From assembly GCF_000472445.1 (NCBI RefSeq), contig NZ_AXAJ01000007.1:248750-312749 (forward strand): a stretch of DNA of 64,000 bases. The letters run 5' to 3'. Below are positions 48,182-56,516 of this stretch, one piece after another. The stretch's first letter is position 1. The number at the start of each line of letters is the position of its first letter. Position numbers and translations under genes: made by a program. The notes under the pieces were generated by a model. The model was not told where the DNA came from. It did not search any database and saw nothing but the letters and a program-made list of their open reading frames with translations. The stretch is from Burkholderia sp. WSM2230 (lineage in GTDB: Bacteria > Pseudomonadota > Gammaproteobacteria > Burkholderiales > Burkholderiaceae).

Positions 48182-49792
48182 ATGTCATTGATTTCCCTGA
48201 ACCCGACTCGCGGAATGCGCGGGATGGCTGTCGCGCCTCACGCGCTTGCGGCGCAAAGCGCGCTCGCGATCATGCGGGACGGCGGCAACGCAATCGAGGC
48301 GATGATCGCCGCTGCCGCAACCATCGCTGTCGTCTATCCGCACATGAACAGTATCGGCGGCGACGGCTTCTGGCTGATCTCGCGCCCCGGTGCGGAACCG
48401 GTGGGCATCGAGGCCTGCGGCGCCGCTGCGCTCGCCGCCACCATCGACGCCTACCGCACGCGCGGACACGCGACGATTCCGGCGCGTGGCCCGCTCGCTG
48501 CGAACACGGTTGCGGGCACGGTGTCCGGCTGGCAGCTCGCGCACAACTGGTCACGCGAAGTGCTCGGCGGCAAGCTGCCCATTGGGCGGCTGCTCGAGGA
48601 CGCCATTTATTACGCGAAGTCCGGGGTGCCCGTGACGCGGAGCCAGGCGCAATGTGTCGACAGCCGGCGTGTCGAGCTGAGTCCGATCGCCGGTTTCGCG
48701 GATACCTATCTTCGCGATGGCCGTGCGCCTGCGACAGGCGAGCGCTTCGTCGCACCGCGCCTCGCCGCGACGCTGGAGCGCCTCGCCGAAGCGGGGTTGG
48801 ACGACTTCTATCGCGGCGACCTCGCGCGCAGCATCGCCAGCGATCTGCAGTCCACCGGTTCGCTGCTTGCGCTTGCCGATCTCGAACGGCATGAGGCGCG
48901 CTTGCGCAAGCCGCTGGCGCTGCAACATTCGCTCGGCACCATCTACAACATGCCGCCGCCGACGCAGGGCCTCGTCTCGCTGCTGATCCTCGGCGTTCTC
49001 GACCGCGTGCTAAAGAGGGACATGGATCCACTTGGGCCCGAGTTCGTTCATGCCTGCGTCGAGGCGACCAAGCTGGCTTTCGCGATCCGGGACCAGCACA
49101 TAACCGATCCGGACCACATGACGGCCGATCCGGCGACGCTGCTCGAACCGGCTGCGCTCGACGCGCTGGCGGCGCGCGTATCGCCAACGGAGGCCGCGCC
49201 CTGGGGCGCCGGTCGCGGACCCGGCGATACGGTCTGGCTGGGCGTCACCGACAGCGACGGCGTCGCGGTGAGTTTCATCCAGAGCATCTATCACGAGTTC
49301 GGCAGCGGCATTGTCCTGCGGGAGTCGGGCATCAACTGGCAGAACCGCGGTTGCAGTTTTTCGCTCGACGAGCGCGCGCTCAATCCGCTGATGCCGCTGC
49401 GCAGGCCGTTTCACACGCTCAATCCGGCGCTGGCGCGCTTTGTCGATGGCCGAACGATGGTGTACGGCAACATGGGCGGAGACGGCCAGCCGCAGTCGCA
49501 AAGCGCGGTGTTTTCACGCATCGCCAATTTCGGCTGGAATCCGCAGGCGGCGATCGACGCGCCTCGCTGGCTGCTTGGCCGCACATGGGGCCAGTCGACG
49601 GACACGCTCAAGCTCGAACCGCGCTTTGCCGCGCACACGGCAGCGGAGCTCACCGCGCTCGGTCACGAAGTCGAGCTGATGGCGCCATACGATGAAGCGA
49701 TGGGGCATGCCGGCGCAATCGTTCGGCATGCTAATGGACTGATTGAAGCGGGCTACGACCCGCGCAGTGACGGGGCCGCTGCGGGCTGGTAG
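48182..49792 (+). CDS. gamma-glutamyltransferase family protein (Ntn hydrolase)
   Basis: A 536-residue member of the GGT family, which cleaves and transfers gamma-glutamyl or related acyl amides after self-cleavage before a Thr. The N-terminal MAVAPHALAAQSALAIMRDG and GGNAIEAMIAAAATIAVVYP patterns are typical, as is NSIGGDGFWLI. The probable processing site is GPGDTVWLGVTDSDGVAVSF, with Thr as nucleophile, followed by GSGIVLRESGINWQNRG and YGNMGGDGQPQSQSAVFSRI. No signal peptide is present, so it is likely cytoplasmic, unlike secreted E. coli GGT. It lies between a GntR regulator and an MFS transporter gene. Confidence 0.9.
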   Translation: MSLISLNPTRGMRGMAVAPHALAAQSALAIMRDGGNAIEAMIAAAATIAVVYPHMNSIGGDGFWLISRPGAEPVGIEACGAAALAATIDAYRTRGHATIPARGPLAANTVAGTVSGWQLAHNWSREVLGGKLPIGRLLEDAIYYAKSGVPVTRSQAQCVDSRRVELSPIAGFADTYLRDGRAPATGERFVAPRLAATLERLAEAGLDDFYRGDLARSIASDLQSTGSLLALADLERHEARLRKPLALQHSLGTIYNMPPPTQGLVSLLILGVLDRVLKRDMDPLGPEFVHACVEATKLAFAIRDQHITDPDHMTADPATLLEPAALDALAARVSPTEAAPWGAGRGPGDTVWLGVTDSDGVAVSFIQSIYHEFGSGIVLRESGINWQNRGCSFSLDERALNPLMPLRRPFHTLNPALARFVDGRTMVYGNMGGDGQPQSQSAVFSRIANFGWNPQAAIDAPRWLLGRTWGQSTDTLKLEPRFAAHTAAELTALGHEVELMAPYDEAMGHAGAIVRHANGLIEAGYDPRSDGAAAGW

Positions 49793-49902
49793 ACACCGCG
49801 CGCTTTTTTCTCAAACGAGCCACAGTTCCGGCCCCTGGAGCCGGAGGACGCGGCACGTCTAGCGCATGCCAGCCGGCATGCGCCCAGCAAACGGAGAACA
49901 GC

Positions 49903-51192
49903 ATGAGCACACGCTCGCAACCAATGACGCCCGAGATCGGGAATATCTCGACGTCGGCTACGCATAACCGCTGGATTCAGCTTGGGCTAGGCCTCATCTG
50001 CATGATGGCGATTTCGAGTCCGCAATACGTCTGGACACTGATGACCAAGCCGCTCGCCGCGAAACTCGGCATTGCGTTGCCTGAACTACAGGTTACCTTC
50101 TCGCTGCTTATCATCTTGCAGACGTTCTTTTCGCCGTTTCAGGGCAAGCTGATCGACCGCTTCGGTCCGCGTATGCTGATTTCCATCGGCACGGTGATGT
50201 CCGGCTTGAGCTGGGTGTTCGCGTCGCAAGTGCAGAGCGCGCCGATGCTGTATCTGACCTATGGCGTGATCGGCGGCCTCGGCACGGGCATTGTGTATGT
50301 CGGCGTGGTCGGGCTGATGGTGCGGTGGTTTCCGGCCCAGCGCGGCTTCGCGGCGGGCGCTGTCGCCGCCGGCTATGGGATGGGCGCGATCGTCACGACG
50401 TTTCCCATCGCGTCGTCGCTGCAAGCGCGCGGTGTCGACGCGACGCTTTGGATGTTCGGCATCGCGTTCGCGGTTGTGGGGCTGCTGGCATCGCAGGGCT
50501 TGCGTGTGCCGCCCGCGCATGATGCCGCCGGCAGCGAGGTGAACGATGCCGGTTTTTCCGTAGCTGATCTGCGCCCGTCGCAGACGCTCAGGACACCGAT
50601 CTTCTGGCTGATGTTCGCAATGATGACGATGATGTCGACGTCCGGCCTGATGGTCACCTCGCAAATGGCAACCTTCGCGGCCGATTTCGGCGTGACCAAA
50701 GTGCTGGTGTTCGGCATGGCGGCGCTACCGCTTGCACTGACCATCGACCGCTTTACGAACGGGCTCACGCGGCCGCTTTTCGGCTGGATGTCGGACCGGC
50801 TCGGCCGGGAGAACACGATGTTCTTCGCGTTCGCACTGGAAGGCGTGGCGATGGCGCTGTGGCTGTTCACGCGCGATAACGCGGTGCTGTTCGTGATTCT
50901 GTCTGGCCTGGTGTTCTTCGGGTGGGGCGAAATCTTCTCGCTATTTCCGTCGACGCTGACTGACACGTTCGGCACGCGACACGCCACGGAAAATTATGGC
51001 TGGCTCTACATTTCGCAGGGGATCGGTTCCATTCTGGGCGGTCCGCTCGCCGCGTTGATGCATCAGCACGCGGGTAGCTGGTTGCCGGTTTTCGGCGCGG
51101 CGATTACGCTCGACATCGTGACCGCGTTGCTCGCGATAGCAGTGCTCAAGCCGATGCGCCGCAATTTTCTCTCTACGTCACGCGGCGTTTGA
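49903..51192 (+). CDS. MFS transporter, OFA (oxalate/formate antiporter)-like
   Basis: A 429-residue inner-membrane permease with about 12 hydrophobic segments. The OFA-type pattern is visible: WIQLGLGLICMMAISSPQYV, FSLLIILQTFFSPFQGKLID, YLTYGVIGGLGTGIVYVGV, GFAAGAVAAGYGMGAIV and the loop RFTNGLTRPLFGWMSDRLGR. Relatives exchange small carboxylates. GGAG lies before ATG 49903. It is 110 bases after the GGT-like gene, consistent with uptake of that enzyme's substrate or release of a product. An imperfect hairpin (TCCGGC and GCCGGA, 49827-49845) lies in the gap. Confidence 0.88.
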   Translation: MSTRSQPMTPEIGNISTSATHNRWIQLGLGLICMMAISSPQYVWTLMTKPLAAKLGIALPELQVTFSLLIILQTFFSPFQGKLIDRFGPRMLISIGTVMSGLSWVFASQVQSAPMLYLTYGVIGGLGTGIVYVGVVGLMVRWFPAQRGFAAGAVAAGYGMGAIVTTFPIASSLQARGVDATLWMFGIAFAVVGLLASQGLRVPPAHDAAGSEVNDAGFSVADLRPSQTLRTPIFWLMFAMMTMMSTSGLMVTSQMATFAADFGVTKVLVFGMAALPLALTIDRFTNGLTRPLFGWMSDRLGRENTMFFAFALEGVAMALWLFTRDNAVLFVILSGLVFFGWGEIFSLFPSTLTDTFGTRHATENYGWLYISQGIGSILGGPLAALMHQHAGSWLPVFGAAITLDIVTALLAIAVLKPMRRNFLSTSRGV

Positions 51193-51401
51193 CGGCAAAG
51201 AGCCGCTTGTCTCCTGGGCGGCTGAGACTGCTGATCACAATGCGCGGCGCTGATAGTGCGCGGCGGCGGTGCGCTGAATTTCGTGAGCTGGCGCCTGGCA
51301 GATTTCAACGCGCCTGCGTATCGGCAGCCGGATTGCGCGGCGCGTTCAGGGAATGCGCTGTTGTTATCGGGCGAGAAAGGCTGTCCGCTGGATGCCGCTT
51401 G

Positions 51402-51731
51402 TCACAGGCCGCCCTTCATCGTATGCATCAGGTCGCCAAAAGACTGCTGCGTGTTCACCGCATTGACAATGTCCGCGAGGAACCAGGGAAGGATCAATTG
51501 AGTGTCGGGATCGGTGACGCCGACACTGAGCACCGGCGGCTTTCGCGGCGGCGGCGGCGAAGGCTCGGTGCGCGACGTGCGTTGATCGGTGCGCGCGAGG
51601 CGGGGGCCAGTGTCTGCGGTAGCATGCTGCGCGGTTTGCTGCTGAGCAGGCGGCCATGTCGACGAACAGCCGCCGACCAGCACGAGGGCGGCGGCGCCAG
51701 TCATAACAGCGGAACAACAGAACGGCTTCAT
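51402..51731 (-). CDS. small proline-rich lipoprotein of unknown function
   Basis: A 109-residue lipoprotein. The signal MTGAAALVLVGGCSSTWPPA ends in lipobox VGGC. A Gln/Thr/Pro-rich spacer (TEPSPPPPRKPPVLSVGVTD) leads to a hydrophobic C-terminal region, DTQLILPWFLADIVNAVNTQ. Start 51731 is chosen since the lipoprotein signal begins there; an extension to 51875 has no support. I do not recognise a family. The 209 bases between it and the MFS gene hold no other gene. Confidence 0.7.
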   Translation of the reverse strand: MKPFCCSAVMTGAAALVLVGGCSSTWPPAQQQTAQHATADTGPRLARTDQRTSRTEPSPPPPRKPPVLSVGVTDPDTQLILPWFLADIVNAVNTQQSFGDLMHTMKGGL

Positions 51732-51911
51732 GATGTGAACTCCGGCCACATCACTTTGACAAAGACGTACGGCGACAAGTTCGTCCGCCTGCGTTGAAGT
51801 TGCTTTGAGCGCACGCTCGTCATTGGCAGGCCGCCCGTTCCACCAAAAAAGCCGGACGCGAGAGCGCCCGGCCATTTGAAGAAGCTGGCGTATCTTCAGA
51901 ACTACGAGGTT

Positions 51912-52862
51912 CTAAAACGGCGAGCCGGGCAAATCGGGCAACTTCAAGGCATGTACGCCGATCGCCGACGCATCGAGCCGCTCCGCGCCGCCACTTGGCG
52001 TATTGACGATGAACGGCACGCCGGTCTGATCGGCGCGCACGAGCTCGGTCGACCCGCCGCCATCCAGGTTGATCGCATCATCCGCACCGATCGCCTTCAT
52101 CAATTGTGCTGACTGCGCGTTGGTCGTGCCCGTTGAATAACCCGCGACACGCCCATCGATCACGGCCAGGTAGAGATACCGGCCTTGATTCGAGAGGCCG
52201 ACCAGCGTCCGTGGATTCGGGTTCAGCGGATCGCCCTCGTTCGGGCTTTGCGCGCTGAGATCCTGGCCGTTTTTCAGCAGAACCGCCGAGCCCGCGACAG
52301 CCGTATCGATCAGCTTCAGGTCCTGCGCCGAGATCTGCGGTGCTTCTGCAATGTATGCGCGGCCCTGCCGCGTGATCGCGAGCACCGCTTCGCTTTGCGT
52401 CGGATCACTGGTCAACGGACTCACAACCTGGCCGTGTGACACAAGCAAGCCGATGATCGTCTTCGGCTCGGGCGTTGTTGCACAGCAAGGTGCGAAAAAG
52501 TTCGCATTGATCGCAAGACGCGCGCCAGTGCGAGCGGCGAACTGCGAAATCGTCTCCGAGGTCGTCATCAGCGGGCCACTATGCGCGGTCGTCTCGACGC
52601 TCACGCCCGGCGCGCGCAGATCGACGCGCATCACATACGCGCGGCTGATCGTGGGCTTGCCGCCGGCTGTCGCCGGATTTGACGGCACGGTTGCTGTTTC
52701 GGTATCGACGCCGATATACAAAGGCGTGTAGCCGCTTTGCGTGATCTGTGTAGTGGGATCGGGCACCTCGGCTTGCGCGCTCGGCGAAGCGAGTGCGATG
52801 ACCGCCGCGGCGGCGGCGATCATCTTCAGGGTTGCCGGGGCGGGGAAGAGCGTACGCATCAT
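51912..52862 (-). CDS. phosphodiester glycosidase (NAGPA)-domain exported protein
   Basis: A 316-residue exported protein with signal peptide (TLKMIAAAAAVIALASPSAQA). The NAGPA fold is recognised by AINANFFAPCCATTPEPKTI, LLVSHGQVVSPLT and the DGGGS hallmark in DDAINLDGGGSTELV near residue 280. Members act on N-acetylglucosamine-1-phosphodiesters or related sugar phosphodiesters in the periplasm or outside the cell; the bacterial substrate is generally not known. GGAGAC lies 9 bases before the first of two adjacent ATG codons at 52862. It is a single-gene unit. Confidence 0.87.
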   Translation of the reverse strand: MMRTLFPAPATLKMIAAAAAVIALASPSAQAEVPDPTTQITQSGYTPLYIGVDTETATVPSNPATAGGKPTISRAYVMRVDLRAPGVSVETTAHSGPLMTTSETISQFAARTGARLAINANFFAPCCATTPEPKTIIGLLVSHGQVVSPLTSDPTQSEAVLAITRQGRAYIAEAPQISAQDLKLIDTAVAGSAVLLKNGQDLSAQSPNEGDPLNPNPRTLVGLSNQGRYLYLAVIDGRVAGYSTGTTNAQSAQLMKAIGADDAINLDGGGSTELVRADQTGVPFIVNTPSGGAERLDASAIGVHALKLPDLPGSPF

Positions 52863-53187
52863 GTAGTTTGTCTCCGTTGACGGCGGTGACGAAGCTGTCA
52901 CGTGTTGCCGTGCGAAAGACCTTAGAGACACGATGTGACCATCACGTGATTTCTTTTTTTCATTGCGCTTTCGATGATCGGCTGCAGCGGCATAGGCTGG
53001 AAAAAATGCTGGACACCATCGCAATGCGACGTTTCCGGCGGTCTGCAATCGCCAGTTGCAATACTCACTGTGGCCCGCAGTACTCGGATGATTCAGCTTT
53101 TAAGCAGGACATAAGGTTTGGATCTTTATGCTCTTAATGCGCGCACAGCAAATCCGTTAATTTCCGCAAGTCCAATGGAGATAGAGC
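52863..53187. other. 325-base divergent intergenic region
   Basis: No gene is seen. A perfect 10-bp palindrome ATCACGTGAT lies at 52941-52950, followed by a T-rich run (52954-52960). It probably holds the promoters of the glycosidase gene and of the small gene at 53188; the palindrome is a candidate regulator site. Confidence 0.35.
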
Positions 53188-53481
53188 ATGATGCGTCACA
53201 TCACTATTACTTCCCGTGCCACTCTGTTTGTCACGGCACTGATGGGTGTCGTTGCCATATCCCAAACCGACGTCTCACGCGATAGCGCCTTGAGTGCGAT
53301 CGGAGACATGCCTAAGGCAGTAACAGACTGGGCGGTCGAACTAACCTCGGACATGGACATTGCACAGCTGTCTCCCGTGCAGACTACGGTGTTGCTTGAA
53401 GGGTTCGATTGGCAAGCGCTCGTGGACGTAGCGAATTCCCGCTCGCAACCCAGTGCGCCCGCACGGAAGGCGCCGGCATGA
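53188..53481 (+). CDS. small hypothetical exported protein
   Basis: A 97-residue protein that starts with two Met codons behind GGAG. An N-terminal hydrophobic stretch (TLFVTALMGVVAISQTDVSR) could be a signal or membrane anchor. The remainder is acidic and polar, ending in an Ala/Pro/Lys tail. It overlaps the following ORF by 4 bases (ATGA). I do not recognise the family. Confidence 0.55.
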   Translation: MMRHITITSRATLFVTALMGVVAISQTDVSRDSALSAIGDMPKAVTDWAVELTSDMDIAQLSPVQTTVLLEGFDWQALVDVANSRSQPSAPARKAPA

Positions 53482-53735
53482 AGTCGATGCCGCGTGCATG
53501 GGGTGCTTCGCGGCAAGCATCAGGTTTCTTTCAATCAACGACTCAAGCGGCTGAAAGCGGAACCATGTCCACCGTTGCGGGGAAGACTGCGAAGCGCCGG
53601 CTCACCAGGCCAGTGCCGACAGACGATACGAAATCGTGCGTGGTTGATCCGCTGAAAGACCTAGCGAGCTCCGGTGAGTCGATGGACGGCGTGATTAACG
53701 GCGTGATTAACGGCGTGATTAACGGCGCCTCGTGA
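53478..53735 (+). CDS. hypothetical protein with GVIN repeats
   Basis: An 85-residue ORF starting at the ATG that overlaps the stop of the preceding gene. It is Arg/Ser/Thr-rich, and ends with three exact 12-bp repeats (53691-53726) that encode Val-Ile-Asn-Gly. No domain is recognised. Coding is supported by the overlap with the upstream gene but not by homology, so it may not be real. Confidence 0.35.
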   Translation: MKSMPRAWGASRQASGFFQSTTQAAESGTMSTVAGKTAKRRLTRPVPTDDTKSCVVDPLKDLASSGESMDGVINGVINGVINGAS

Positions 53736-53750
53736 GCAGGCGCCGGTTGG

Positions 53751-54164
53751 TTACTTGCGCGTGGCCGCGACGACTTTGATTTCAATGATGAGCTCTGGCC
53801 GCGCCAATGCGGCGATGCCGAGAATAGTCCAGGCAGGAAAGTCGGAACGGACATACTTCTCTTTCACTTCGCGGAATGCAGCGAGATTCGAGCCGACGTC
53901 CACGTGATACGAAACGAGTTCGACGACGTCCGTGAAGTCGAGGTCCAGATGCTTGAGCACTGCCTCGACGCGCCTGAACGCTAAATCGATTTGCTCCTTC
54001 GGGTCTTCCGGAATCGACCCGTCGGGACGCATGCCGATTTGGCCCGCGATAAAGACCAGGCCGTTAGCGGTGACGGCCGGCGAATACTGGAACAGGTCGA
54101 AAATGCGATTGCTTCCAAAGGTCGCGTCATCTTCAGGTAGACGCAGGCGCTCGATTTTGGTCAT
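53751..54164 (-). CDS. RidA family protein (enamine/imine deaminase)
   Basis: A 137-residue RidA/YjgF protein. The family pattern is seen in YSPAVTANGLVFIAGQIGMR, then DPKEQIDLAFRRVEAVLKHL, DVVELVSYHVDVGSNLAAFR and the C-terminal ALARPELIIEIKVVAATRK, with the conserved Arg in place. RidA hydrolyses reactive enamine/imine intermediates; members near catabolic genes can process pathway intermediates instead. It lies downstream of the IclR gene on the same strand, 115 bases away, next to the Rieske island. Confidence 0.9.
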   Translation of the reverse strand: MTKIERLRLPEDDATFGSNRIFDLFQYSPAVTANGLVFIAGQIGMRPDGSIPEDPKEQIDLAFRRVEAVLKHLDLDFTDVVELVSYHVDVGSNLAAFREVKEKYVRSDFPAWTILGIAALARPELIIEIKVVAATRK

Positions 54165-54279
54165 GGCAGTCCTTCAATCAGCTTGGAGTTTGAGAGTTTG
54201 ATTCCAACGTAACTGAAAACGACGCGGCGACGCCGCTCATCGCGAAGGCGATGCCTCGAGCGTTGAGCGCAATCGCTCG

Positions 54280-55038
54280 TCAGGCATCCCGATGTCCGAG
54301 CAGTCGCGACAACTCCGTGGCTGCACGCTTCAGGAGCCCGGCGAACTGCTCGACCCGCTGCTCGTTGACGCGCACGCTCGGGCCAAAAATGCAGAGCGAA
54401 CCGGCGACCTGATTGGCGCCATTGAAAAACGGTGCTGCTACTGCGACAGCGCCCTCAATCAGTTCGTGATGACTGGTACCGAAACCTTTCGCCCGGATCT
54501 GTTCAATGTCCTTCATGAGCGCCGTGACATCCTGACTGGGGTCGGCAAGATACCGCTGCAGTTCGTCTGGCGTGAGCTGCATCTGCGAAAGGATGGTGCG
54601 CCCGCTCGCCCCTCGCACAAGCTTTTCACGGTAGCCAACGCCGCGCCGAAAACTGAGCGGCTGGTTGCTCTCGAGCTCAGCCACGCACAGACGATAGGTG
54701 TCGTCGGGCACGAACAGCGCGACAGTTTCGGATGTCGCTTCCCACAGACTTCGCAGCACCGGCTGCGCGAGTTCGGCGATCCGGTGGTCGCTCAGCCAGA
54801 CGTGAGCCAATTGGGCGACGGAGCTTCCAAGGTGAAAGCGCTGCGGCTCTCCCGAGGATGAGAGAAAACCGGCCTGTTCCAGCGTGTTCAGCAATCGATA
54901 CAAGGTCGGACGGCTCAGGTTCACTCGCGTGAGCAACTCCGCGACGGTCAGAGATTTGTCTCCCGGCCTGAAGGCCAGAAGTATTTCCAATGCTCGCTCA
55001 ACCGCGCGAACGCTCTCGTGCGCCTTCTTCTCTTCCAT
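54280..55038 (-). CDS. IclR family transcriptional regulator
   Basis: A 252-residue regulator. The N-terminal winged helix-turn-helix reads AVERALEILLAFRPGDKSLT, LTRVNLSRPTLYRLLNTLEQ, and the C-terminal effector domain has LRSLWEATSETVALFVPDDT, LSFRRGVGYREKLVRGASGR, then KGFGTSHHELIEGAVAVAAP. IclR proteins usually respond to aromatic acids or small organic acids. It is divergent from the Rieske oxygenase gene, with a promoter and a 12-bp inverted repeat between them, and so is the likely local controller. Confidence 0.93.
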   Translation of the reverse strand: MEEKKAHESVRAVERALEILLAFRPGDKSLTVAELLTRVNLSRPTLYRLLNTLEQAGFLSSSGEPQRFHLGSSVAQLAHVWLSDHRIAELAQPVLRSLWEATSETVALFVPDDTYRLCVAELESNQPLSFRRGVGYREKLVRGASGRTILSQMQLTPDELQRYLADPSQDVTALMKDIEQIRAKGFGTSHHELIEGAVAVAAPFFNGANQVAGSLCIFGPSVRVNEQRVEQFAGLLKRAATELSRLLGHRDA

Positions 55039-55105
55039 TGTTTTCGTGTCCCTGTGGGCGGTGCTGTCAGCGCCATTGTAGAGAAAATCCCTTACGTCCC
55101 AACGC

Positions 55106-55162
55106 TTGAACTTCGTGTTGTCTGTCCGTACAATGAAATCACATTCTCACCAGACGGACAAC
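55106..55162 (+). promoter_or_regulatory. predicted sigma-70 promoter and imperfect inverted repeat for Rieske operon
   Basis: TTGAAC (55106-55111) and TACAAT (55129-55134) have a 17-base spacer, a near-consensus promoter pointing to the oxygenase gene at 55185. Overlapping it, GTTGTCTGTCCG (55117-55128) and CAGACGGACAAC (55151-55162) form an imperfect inverted repeat flanking the -10 region, a likely IclR operator. Symmetry and spacing are seen; binding is inferred. Confidence 0.65.
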
Positions 55163-55184
55163 ATCACACAAATCGGAGTAAAGC

Positions 55185-56456
55185 ATGGACAGGAACATGT
55201 CGGAAACGCTGGTGCGCACCGGCCCGGGCACTGCGATGGGCAATCTGATGCGGCGTTACTGGGTGCCGATTCTGCTGGCGAGCGAAATCGCCGAGCCAGA
55301 CTGCCCGCCGGTGCGCGTTCAGATCCTTGGCGAAAAGTTGCTGGCATTCCGCGACTCGGACGGCAATGCGGCGCTGATTGACGAGTTCTGCTCGCACCGC
55401 GGCGTCTCGCTTTATTTCGGACGCAATGAGGAAAACGGCATCCGCTGCTCGTATCACGGCCTGAAGTTCGACCGCAACGGGACCTGCGTCGAGGTGCCGT
55501 CCGCGCCGCAGGCGTGCAAGCACATGAGCATCACGGCGTACCCGTGCATCGAGCGCGCCGGCATTGTCTGGGCTTATATGGGGCCCAAGGACAAACAACC
55601 GGCACCGCCGGACCTCGAATGGTGCAACCTGCCAGCGGACCATGTGTTCGTATCCAAGCGTCTGCAGGAGTCCAATTATCTGCAGGCGATGGAAGGCGGT
55701 ATCGACACGAGCCACGTCTCTTACGTGCACCGCTATGAAGTCGACGAAGACCCGATGCACCAGGGCACCAAGGCGCTCGAATACATCAAGGCGGACGGGA
55801 ATGTGATCTTCGAAATTGAGAAGCAGCCCTTCGGCCTCACGCTTTTCGGGCGGCGTAACGGCGAGCCGGATTCCTATTACTGGCGAATTACGCAGTACCT
55901 TTTCCCGTGGTACACGCTCATTCCTCCATTCGGCGATCACTCTCTGGCAGGCCATGTCTGGGTGCCGATTGACGACCACACCTGCTGGGCATGGAGCATC
56001 AACTTCCGTCCCGACCGTCCGTTGTCCGCCGAAGAGATGAACGACCTGAAAGCAGGCAAGGGCATTCACTGCGAGTACGAGCCGGGAACGTTCCGCCCGA
56101 AGGCGAACAAGGACAACGACTATCTGATTGACCGTCAGGCGCAGAAGGACAAGCGCGCTTATTCCGGCGTTTTCGGGTTCGCCATGCAGGACGCGTCGCT
56201 GCAGGAAAGCATGGGTCCGATTCAGGACCACAGCAAAGAGAAGCTGCTGCCGACGGACCGCGCCATCGTCATGGCTCGACGCATGCTCTACGAAGCAGCT
56301 ACTGCGTTGCAGGTGGACACTGACCCGCCCGCAATCGACGCAGACCAGCAGCGCGTGCGCGCAGCCGGTGCCTTGCTGCCGCGCGACCAGAAACCGCAAG
56401 AGTGGGCAGCCATCCATCTTTCGGACGGCAAAGGGCAGCCGATTTACTCCATCTGA
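55185..56456 (+). CDS. Rieske non-heme iron oxygenase, aromatic-acid dioxygenase/demethylase type
   Basis: A 423-residue oxygenase component. The Rieske [2Fe-2S] site is CSHRGVSLYFGRNE plus CSYHGLKFD (C-x-H...C-x2-H). The catalytic iron ligands are in GGIDTSHVSYVHRYE (Asp, His, His), with the third Asp expected in the C-terminal half. Relatives hydroxylate phthalate, phenoxybenzoate or related aromatic acids. A reductase of the matching phthalate type is encoded three genes on. Ribosome site GGAG lies 7 bases before ATG 55185. The specific substrate cannot be told. Confidence 0.93.
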   Translation: MDRNMSETLVRTGPGTAMGNLMRRYWVPILLASEIAEPDCPPVRVQILGEKLLAFRDSDGNAALIDEFCSHRGVSLYFGRNEENGIRCSYHGLKFDRNGTCVEVPSAPQACKHMSITAYPCIERAGIVWAYMGPKDKQPAPPDLEWCNLPADHVFVSKRLQESNYLQAMEGGIDTSHVSYVHRYEVDEDPMHQGTKALEYIKADGNVIFEIEKQPFGLTLFGRRNGEPDSYYWRITQYLFPWYTLIPPFGDHSLAGHVWVPIDDHTCWAWSINFRPDRPLSAEEMNDLKAGKGIHCEYEPGTFRPKANKDNDYLIDRQAQKDKRAYSGVFGFAMQDASLQESMGPIQDHSKEKLLPTDRAIVMARRMLYEAATALQVDTDPPAIDADQQRVRAAGALLPRDQKPQEWAAIHLSDGKGQPIYSI

Positions 56457-56516
56457 GCGAGCGCAACGCTCATCATCCATCTGTGCATAAGGAGGCCGGC
56501 AGCACGCTGGCATGAG

